Positions 56,961 through 64,000 of a DNA stretch of 64,000 bases are shown here, one piece after another. The first letter of the stretch is position 1. Each line of letters starts with the position of its first letter. The position numbers and the translations under genes are program-made. A model generated the notes under the pieces. The model saw only the letters and a program-made list of their open reading frames with translations, did no database searches and had not been told where the DNA came from. Source of the stretch: an uncultured Collinsella sp. (GTDB lineage Bacteria > Actinomycetota > Coriobacteriia > Coriobacteriales > Coriobacteriaceae); assembly GCA_900556415.1 (NCBI GenBank), contig USOU01000001.1:114558-178557 (forward strand), read 5' to 3'.

Positions 56961-58439
56961 ATGACTGAGACCGCTAAGAAAAAGCGCGGTATGCCTTCAT
57001 CGTTCACCATTCTTCTTGCTCTGCTGGCAATTGTCGCAGTGATTACCGTTATCGTCTCCGGCACGTCCGGCGGCGCGGTTACTGCCGCCCGTCTGAGCGA
57101 TTTCTGCACCGCCCCGATTAAGGGCTTCGCTGACGCTCTGCCCGTCTGCCTCTTCGTTATGATCCTGGGCGGCTTCCTCGGCATGATGACCGAGACCGGC
57201 GCTCTGGACAACGGCATCGCCGTCCTGGTGCAGAAGCTTAAGGGTAATGAGATCATGCTCATTCCCGTGCTGATGCTCATCTTCTCCCTCGGTGGTACCA
57301 CCTATGGTATGTGCGAGGAGACCGTTCCCTTCTACGCCTTGCTTGCCGCTACCATGATGGCCGCTGGCTTCGACCCGATGGTCGGTGCCGCCACCGTCCT
57401 GCTCGGCGCTGGCTGCGGCTGCCTGGGCTCCACGGTTAACCCGTTCGCCGTCGGCGCTGCCGTCGACGCTCTGACCGGCGTTGGCATTGAGGTCAACCAG
57501 TCCATCATCATCGGCCTCGGTGCCGTCTTGTGGATTGTCACTACCGCTATGTCCATCGTCTTCGTGATGAACTATGCCAAGAAGGTTAAGGCTGACAAGG
57601 GTTCCACCATCCTGTCGATGCAGGAGCTCAAGGACGCTGAAGAGGCTCACGGCAAGGCTGCTTCCGAGGTCCACAAGGAGGTCAAGCTCACCGGTCGTCA
57701 GAAGGGTGTTCTGATCGCCTTTGCCTTCACCTTCGTCGTCATGATTGTCGGCTTCATTCCGCTGGCCGACCTCAACGAGGGCGTCGCCAACTTCTTTGAC
57801 GCTGGCGCTGTCTACGATGCCGACGGTAACGCCGTCGTCCAGGGCTGGTCTGCCCTGATCACCGGCCTGCCCATTGGCCAGTGGTACTTCGACGAGGCTT
57901 CCACCTGGTTCTTCCTCATGGCCGTCCTGATCGGTATCATCGGTGGCCTTTCCGAGAAGCAGATCGTTAACACCTTCATTACCGGCGCTGCCGACATGAT
58001 GTCCGTTGTTCTCGTTATCGCTCTCGCCCGCGGTATCTCCGTTCTCATGGCTAACACCGGCCTCGACGTCTACGTCCTTGACGCTGCCGCCAAGGCCCTG
58101 GCTGGTCTGTCCGGCGTGATCTTCGCTCCCATGAGCTTCCTGGTCTACTTCGGTCTGTCCTTCCTGATCCCCTCGACCTCCGGTATGGCCACCGTTTCCA
58201 TGCCCATCATGGGACCGCTGGCTGTTAAGCTCGGCTTCTCGCCTGAGGTCATGGTCATGATCTTCTCCTCTGCCATCGGCGTTGTGAACCTGTTCACCCC
58301 GACCTCCGGCGCCATCATGGGCGGTCTCGCCCTGGCCAAGATCGAGTGGACGACCTGGCTCAAGTTTGCCCTTAAGCTCATCGTCGCGCTCTCCGTCGTC
58401 TGCGCCATTATCCTGACCGTCGCTTGCGTGATGCTCTAA
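56961..58439 (+). CDS. YfcC-family carrier, probable arginine/ornithine antiporter
   Basis: A 492-aa polytopic membrane protein with about 11-12 hydrophobic segments after a basic N-terminus. MILGGFLGMMTETGALDNG, GGTTYGMCEETVPFYALL and FLIPSTSGMATVSMPIMGPLA are the conserved blocks of the YfcC/ArcE-like family; the second half contains VNLFTPTSGAIMGGLALA. Neighbourhood with arcA and arcB makes an arginine-in/ornithine-out exchanger likely. The ATG at 56961 follows GGGGGG about 9 nt upstream; an ATG 9 nt earlier abuts that site. No carbamate kinase gene follows. Confidence 0.85.
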   Translation: MTETAKKKRGMPSSFTILLALLAIVAVITVIVSGTSGGAVTAARLSDFCTAPIKGFADALPVCLFVMILGGFLGMMTETGALDNGIAVLVQKLKGNEIMLIPVLMLIFSLGGTTYGMCEETVPFYALLAATMMAAGFDPMVGAATVLLGAGCGCLGSTVNPFAVGAAVDALTGVGIEVNQSIIIGLGAVLWIVTTAMSIVFVMNYAKKVKADKGSTILSMQELKDAEEAHGKAASEVHKEVKLTGRQKGVLIAFAFTFVVMIVGFIPLADLNEGVANFFDAGAVYDADGNAVVQGWSALITGLPIGQWYFDEASTWFFLMAVLIGIIGGLSEKQIVNTFITGAADMMSVVLVIALARGISVLMANTGLDVYVLDAAAKALAGLSGVIFAPMSFLVYFGLSFLIPSTSGMATVSMPIMGPLAVKLGFSPEVMVMIFSSAIGVVNLFTPTSGAIMGGLALAKIEWTTWLKFALKLIVALSVVCAIILTVACVML

Positions 58440-58541
58440 GTACCCAACGGGTACCCCACGGAAACCTTGACGATCCTGTAAAGGATCACCTGGTCATCGT
58501 CTGTCCGGTGGGGTAAACCCACCGGTAGACTCCTACCTTTA

Positions 58542-58580
58542 GCCCCCTCCCGTTCCGTGCGCGGGAGGGGGCGCTTTTTT
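58542..58580 (+). terminator. Terminator of the arginine locus
   Basis: GCCCCCTCCCG and CGGGAGGGGGC pair, followed by GCTTTTTTG. Two smaller stems (TACCCCAC/GTGGGGTA around 58450-58515, and GATCCT/AGGATC inside it) precede it. Confidence 0.9.
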
Positions 58581-58650
58581 GTTCCGCGGTTTTACCAAAC
58601 CGCGGAACCGGTCGACGCTGCACGGGCACCAGAGCGACAACTTGTCATTC

Positions 58651-58692
58651 AAAGAGGCCGGCATGACCAAAAGGTCTATGCCGGCCTCTTTT
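58651..58692 (+). terminator. Second strong hairpin downstream of the arginine locus
   Basis: AAAGAGGCCGGCAT and ATGCCGGCCTCTTT pair around GACC/GGTC, ending in TTTT. A CCGCGGTTT/AAACCGCGG stem also occurs at 58584-58606. Confidence 0.75.
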
Positions 58693-58699
58693 CATGCCA

Positions 58700-58960
58700 A
58701 TTTGTTCGCTCTGGAGCCCGTTCGCTGACTTATGCTCATTCTGCGGCGCTGCCATTGTTGGGGCAAAGGTGTCAGATTGCTTTGCGCCATGTCCTCCTCT
58801 TTCACGTCACCTTGCTCGCTCTGGCGGGCTTTCGCTGACTTTTGCTCCACCTGCGGCGCTGCCATTGTTGGTGCAGGGGGACAGCTTGCCCGCACTGGTT
58901 CCCATTCGCTGACTTATGCTCAACCTGCGACATTCCCTTTGTTGGTGCAGGGGAAGTGCG
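58700..58960. repeat. Three imperfect tandem repeats
   Basis: The unit core TTCGCTGACTTATGCTC...CTGCGGCGCTGCCATTGTTGGTGCA recurs at about 58721, 58831 and 58905 (periods 110 and 74 bp; the third copy diverged). Frames over it contain CGAAIVGA-like peptides on one strand and Gln/Arg-rich ones on the other but no supported gene. The region spans to the DUF1846 promoter. Confidence 0.65.
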
Positions 58961-58980
58961 TGGGGGAGGGTCTGCTCCGC

Positions 58981-58986
58981 TATAAT
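58981..58986 (+). promoter_or_regulatory. -10 element of the DUF1846 gene
   Basis: A consensus TATAAT lies 39 nt upstream of the chosen ATG; the -35 is poor. Confidence 0.55.
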
Positions 58987-59025
58987 CGCCTAGGACATTA
59001 AATGGAAACGGGACGGGAGCCATAC

Positions 59026-60507
59026 ATGCGCCAGGGTTTCGACAACGCGAAGTATATCGAGCTGCAGGCCGCTCATATTAAGGAGCGCATCTCGCAGTTT
59101 GGCGGCAAGCTCTATTTGGAGTTTGGCGGCAAGCTGTTTGACGACTATCACGCGAGTCGCGTGCTGCCGGGTTTTGAACCGGACAGCAAGTTTCGCATGC
59201 TCAAGAGCATTGCCGATGACGTTGAGGTCATCATCGCGATCAACGCGAACCACATCGAGAAGAATAAGGCCCGTGGCGACCTGGGCATTACCTATGACGA
59301 GGACGTCTTGCGCCTGGTCGACCTGTTCCGCGGCAATGGTTTTGCTGTCGCGGCCGTGGTCATCACCCAGTATGCTGGTCAGCCCGCCGCTGACGTCTTC
59401 CGTAATCGTCTAAACGCGCTCGGCATTCCCGCCAAACTGCACTATCCCATCGAGGGCTATCCGCACGATGTCGATCTGATCGTTTCTGACGACGGCTACG
59501 GCAAGAACGAGTTCGTTGAGACCACGCGTCCGCTCGTTGTCGTTACGGCACCCGGCCCTGGCTCGGGCAAGCTCGCCACCTGCCTCTCGCAGCTGTATCA
59601 CGAGCATAAGCACGGTACCGCTGCCGGCTACGCCAAGTTCGAGACCTTCCCGGTCTGGAACCTTCCCCTCACGCATCCGGTCAACATCGCCTACGAGGCG
59701 GCCACGGCGGACCTCGACGACGCCAACATCATTGATTCGTTCCACCTTGAGGCCTATAACAAAACCACGGTCAACTACAACCGCGACGTCGAGGCCTTCC
59801 CGGTAGTCCGTGCCCTGATGGAAAAGATCCTGGGCAAGAGCCCCTACCAGAGCCCCACGGACATGGGCGTCAATATGGTCGGCTTTGCCATCACCGATGA
59901 CGATGCCTGCCGTGACGCTTCCAAGATGGAGATCGTCCGCCGTTACTTTACCGCGGTCGAAAATGTGCGCCGTACCGGCGTGGGTGACGAGCAAGTCGAC
60001 CGCCTCAAGATTATTATGAAGAAAGCCGGCATCGATAAGAACTACTCGCCGGCGCGCTCGGCCGCCCTTACCAGGGAGCAACTGACGGGTGGTCCCGTGG
60101 GTGCCATGGTCATGCCCGATGGCTCCGTGGTGACCGGTAAGACCTCTACGCGCCTGGGTGCCGCAAGTTCGCTCATTATGAATGCGCTTAAGCATGTTTC
60201 GGGCGTCGACCTTGAGTTCGAGGTCATCAGCGATGAGGCGATTGAGCCCATCAGCAAGCTCAAGACGCATTTCCTGGGCAGCAAAAACCCGCGCCTGCAT
60301 ACCGACGAGACACTTATGGCGCTCTCGATCACCTCGGCTACGAGCGAGACGGCCGCCCGCGTCCTTTCGGGCCTGGAGCAGCTGCGCGGCTGCGATGCCT
60401 TCTTTAGCGTGATCATCTCGCCGACGGACGAGACGGTGTTGCGCAAGCTGGGCATCAACGTGTGCTGCGAGCCCAAGTTCGAGCGCCGTGGGTTCTTCCA
60501 CCGCTAA
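59026..60507 (+). CDS. DUF1846 (UPF0371) family protein
   Basis: A 493-aa cytoplasmic protein with the family pattern from the start: GFDNAKYIELQAAHIKERI, LYLEFGGKLFDDYHASRVLPGF, then VVVTAPGPGSGKLATCLSQLYHE (a P-loop-like turn), HPVNIAYEAATADL, and TDMGVNMVGFAI. The N-terminal alignment selects the ATG at 59026 (preceded by GGGAG) over one 24 nt upstream. Its structure is solved in other bacteria but the activity is not settled. It is followed by a terminator. Confidence 0.88.
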   Translation: MRQGFDNAKYIELQAAHIKERISQFGGKLYLEFGGKLFDDYHASRVLPGFEPDSKFRMLKSIADDVEVIIAINANHIEKNKARGDLGITYDEDVLRLVDLFRGNGFAVAAVVITQYAGQPAADVFRNRLNALGIPAKLHYPIEGYPHDVDLIVSDDGYGKNEFVETTRPLVVVTAPGPGSGKLATCLSQLYHEHKHGTAAGYAKFETFPVWNLPLTHPVNIAYEAATADLDDANIIDSFHLEAYNKTTVNYNRDVEAFPVVRALMEKILGKSPYQSPTDMGVNMVGFAITDDDACRDASKMEIVRRYFTAVENVRRTGVGDEQVDRLKIIMKKAGIDKNYSPARSAALTREQLTGGPVGAMVMPDGSVVTGKTSTRLGAASSLIMNALKHVSGVDLEFEVISDEAIEPISKLKTHFLGSKNPRLHTDETLMALSITSATSETAARVLSGLEQLRGCDAFFSVIISPTDETVLRKLGINVCCEPKFERRGFFHR

Positions 60508-60527
60508 TCGAGATAATTGGTCTGAAC

Positions 60528-60563
60528 GGAGCGCAGCGGGTATACATCCGCTGTGCTCCTTTT
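60528..60563 (+). terminator. Terminator after the DUF1846 gene
   Basis: GGAGCGCAGCGG and CCGCTGTGCTCC pair around 8 nt (TATACAT loop), followed by TTTTA. Confidence 0.85.
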
Positions 60564-60761
60564 ATCAACGAGGCCTTCGTTAAATCTAAAAACAGCCCGT
60601 TTACCTGCCTATAAGCGATTTGTGCGGTATACAATAACCAATAACGCTAACTGTTTCATCCTTTGCGGGGGATGCCGCATGATGGATGTCGCCGGCCATC
60701 GTGGGGTGTGCCGGTCGCGCACGGTGCAGGCGATGCCCGTGCTCGGTTTGAGGAGGCTGCC

Positions 60762-61100
60762 ATGGCGGGCAAGGGTCGTGCGAGTGTCAAAGATATGAAA
60801 CGTGTCGAGGTACTGGTGCTGATGGAGATCGCGCAGCAGTCCAAAGACGCCGGCGGATTCTATGGCTTCTCGCGCAAAACGCTTGCCGAGCGCGTGGGGG
60901 TGTCGCCGTATCGCGCCCGCGCGGCAATCGAGCGCCTGGAATCCGAGGATATCATTGAGGTCGTTTCGCGCTACAACGATGACGGTGGCCAGCTTGCAAA
61001 TGGCATTTGCCTCACGGCGCACGGCGAGTGGTACCTCAAGGGCGTCCGCGACGGTATGCTCGTCCAGGACATGCTGCGGGGCGTTGACGCCGATCGATAG
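60762..61100 (+). CDS. Small winged-helix regulator
   Basis: A 112-aa protein whose centre (GGFYGFSRKTLAERVGVSPYRARAAIERLESEDIIEVV) reads as a winged helix-turn-helix, followed by a short wing and helix (AHGEWYLKGVRDG). The ATG at 60762 follows GAGGAGGC; the ORF extends 33 codons further upstream without a site. The 120-nt leader between a possible TACAAT at 60630 and this start is GC-rich and repeats GATGCC/GGCGATG motifs. Target genes unknown. Confidence 0.75.
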   Translation: MAGKGRASVKDMKRVEVLVLMEIAQQSKDAGGFYGFSRKTLAERVGVSPYRARAAIERLESEDIIEVVSRYNDDGGQLANGICLTAHGEWYLKGVRDGMLVQDMLRGVDADR

Positions 61101-61123
61101 CAGTGTTCAGTCTCAGTCAAATC

Positions 61124-61157
61124 AACGCCGTCCGGCCACACGGGCGGCGTTTTGTTT
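61124..61157 (+). terminator. Terminator before pyrG
   Basis: AACGCCGTCC and GGGCGGCGTT pair around 7 nt, followed by TTGTTTCG. Confidence 0.8.
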
Positions 61158-61272
61158 CGAGATTGAGAAATGCGAGCGCGCGCGAGAAAAAATGCGAACG
61201 GCTTGCGGTTCGAGTATTACAATGAAGACCCGTAAGATGTGTATGGACAACTTCTACGGGAAGCGCAGGTAA

Positions 61273-62940
<1,668 letters not shown>

Positions 62941-62942
62941 AG

Positions 62943-63884
62943 GTGCCGGCGAATAAGGAATATGTCGAAGCTACTCCCTCGTCGCTCGCAGTGGCGGCGG
63001 GGGAGTATCTCGATTACCTCGCGGTCGAGCGGGGCTTGGCTCGCAACACGATTGCGGCCTATCGTCGTGATTTGACGACGTACTGTGCTTATTTGGAACG
63101 GGCAGGCATTGCGTCTTTTGAAGAGGTTACCCGTCAGGTCGTGGAGGACTTTGTCGCCGAGCGCCGCGACGGGGGCTACTCTGACGCCTCGGTGGAGCGT
63201 GCACTTGCGGCCGTGAAGGGCCTGCATGCCTTTTTGGTGCGAGATGGGGTCGTTGCCCAAAATCCGACGGCAGCGTTGCGGCTGCCCAAAAAGGCCGAGC
63301 GCTTACCGGAGTACCTATCGGTGGACGATGTCTCGGCACTGCTCGATCAAGACTTTCCCGAGGGCGAGATGGGCCTGCGCGACCACGCCATTTTGGAAGT
63401 GCTGTATGGGTGCGGCTTGCGCGTGAGCGAGCTGGTGGGGCTCGATGTGAGCGATATCCATGTCGATGACGGCTTTGTGCTGGTTCGCGGCAAGGGCTCC
63501 AAGGAGCGTCTGGCCCCGTTGGTGGGAAGTGCGGCACGTGCCCTGACACACTATATATGTGATGGACGTTCTCGCTTGGCGGCCCATGCTCGCGGAACCG
63601 AGACCTCGGCGGTTTTTTTAAATAAAAACGGACGTCGTCTGTCGCGCCAAGGCGTTCACGTTATATGCGAGCGCTATGGCCGTCAGGTGGGACTGGTGGG
63701 CCTCCATCCCCATACGTTGCGCCACTCCTTTGCCACCCACATGCTCGCGGGAGGCGCCGACCTGCGCGTGCTGCAGGAAATCTTGGGGCATGCCGATATA
63801 TCGACCACGCAGGTCTACACGCATGTCGATCGTACGCAGCTGACCGAGGTCTACCTGGCGGCTCACCCGTTGGCACATCGTTAG
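62943..63884 (+). CDS. xerD: Tyrosine recombinase XerD
   Basis: A 313-aa site-specific recombinase that with XerC resolves chromosome dimers. The N-terminal core-binding domain (LAVERGLARNTIAAYRRDLTTYCAYL) precedes the catalytic domain with GCGLRVSELVGL (first Arg), GKGSKERLAPL (Lys), HTLRHSFATHMLAGGADLRVLQEILGH (H-x-x-R and second His) and the Tyr in STTQVYTHVD. The start is GTG at 62943, 3 nt after the pyrG stop, preceded by AAAGG. It matches XerD by length and lacks an N-terminal extension. Confidence 0.92.
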   Translation: MPANKEYVEATPSSLAVAAGEYLDYLAVERGLARNTIAAYRRDLTTYCAYLERAGIASFEEVTRQVVEDFVAERRDGGYSDASVERALAAVKGLHAFLVRDGVVAQNPTAALRLPKKAERLPEYLSVDDVSALLDQDFPEGEMGLRDHAILEVLYGCGLRVSELVGLDVSDIHVDDGFVLVRGKGSKERLAPLVGSAARALTHYICDGRSRLAAHARGTETSAVFLNKNGRRLSRQGVHVICERYGRQVGLVGLHPHTLRHSFATHMLAGGADLRVLQEILGHADISTTQVYTHVDRTQLTEVYLAAHPLAHR

Positions 63885-63904
63885 CGCATCGCTGACCTGC
63901 GCTT

Positions 63905-63950
63905 TTAGTTACAGCACCATAGAAGATTTAGCTACAACACCATAGAAGAT
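63905..63950. repeat. Two tandem 23-bp repeats
   Basis: TTAGTTACAGCACCATAGAAGAT-type unit at 63905-63927 followed directly by a second copy at 63928-63950 with two substitutions. It lies 20 nt after xerD. Purpose unknown. Confidence 0.7.
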
Positions 63951-63967
63951 GGAGGGACGGCCCCGGC

Positions 63968-64000
63968 CTACACGAACGCGCGATGTGCGCGTTCGTGTAG
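63968..64000. repeat. Perfect palindrome at the window edge
   Basis: CTACACGAACGCGC (63968-63981), a 5-nt loop, and its exact complement to 64000. The element may continue beyond the window; a role as terminator or part of a mobile repeat cannot be judged. Confidence 0.6.

Noticed and set aside
58692..59001. Short cysteine-containing frames in the repeat region before the DUF1846 gene
   Set aside because: They differ between repeat units, have no ribosome sites and are better explained as repeats.
63905..63950. Start of a CRISPR array
   Set aside because: The two repeats are directly adjacent with no spacer and contain substitutions.

Overview
The window is about 64 kb of dense bacterial chromosome with high GC, intergenic gaps mostly under 150 bp, Shine-Dalgarno-led ATG/GTG/TTG starts and many GC-rich hairpin terminators. 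The gene set fits a strictly fermentative Actinomycetota of the Coriobacteriia, most likely a Collinsella: a DAP/lysine operon of the acetylase type, acetate kinase/phosphotransacetylase, a complete arginine deiminase import-and-degrade locus, ECF transporters, a D-aspartate cell-wall pair, DUF1846, and no respiratory genes. This assignment is inference from gene content, not from a marker gene. No rRNA, tRNA, CRISPR array, transposase or prophage was seen.

Layout. 1-5.3 kb: a lysine-riboswitch-controlled minus-strand operon lysA-dapA (one in-frame ORF), dapB, dapH, with a divergent M20 deacetylase that probably completes the acetylase branch. 5.3-12.7 kb: MFS carrier, M20 dipeptidase, two-subunit aconitase X and an Old-Yellow-Enzyme-type Fe-S flavoreductase. 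12.9-17.4 kb: lipid-anchored or membrane FxLYD-like protein, HTH protein, Ser/Thr kinase, secreted coiled-coil muralytic protein, MOSC protein. 17.6-19.7 kb: ATP-grasp ligase plus aspartate racemase, probably the D-Asp interpeptide bridge. 19.8-24.1 kb: a complete ECF importer (two S components, fused EcfA, EcfT) behind a ribosome-mediated attenuator whose leader peptide carries three consecutive Trp codons. 24.2-31.6 kb: C69 peptidase, a 30-aa membrane peptide, diacylglycerol-kinase-like enzyme, RNase D, membrane Zn protease, XseAB, HIT protein. 31.6-33.8 kb: a lower-GC LysR/MFS pair. 33.9-37.8 kb: two tandem acetate kinases convergent with pta. 38.0-40.2 kb: Glf and a GT2 enzyme (galactofuranose glycan). 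40.6-50.8 kb: P1 peptidase, Maf, DJ-1/PfpI, two zinc-ribbon membrane proteins (one interrupted at a 9-G tract), large membrane protein, RNA methyltransferase and polyphosphate kinase. 51.4-58.4 kb: arginine deiminase locus with two virtually identical arcA copies flanking an aminotransferase, then argF/arcB and a YfcC-type carrier. 59.0-64.0 kb: DUF1846 protein, small wHTH regulator, pyrG and xerD.

Most interesting signals: (i) the Trp-leader attenuator in front of a whole ECF transporter, including an extra long-range complementary segment beyond the terminator; (ii) the arcA pair, identical over the coding region but with clearly diverged, colinear upstream regions that nevertheless preserve a CCGTTC direct repeat at an exact 21-bp period; (iii) a 9-G tract that switches the signal peptide of a surface protein out of frame; (iv) the lysA-dapA fusion with a well-placed internal Shine-Dalgarno and ATG; (v) several large nested palindromes between operons, one with perfect 29-bp arms; (vi) tandem acetate kinases in which the first copy has lost otherwise conserved active-site residues.
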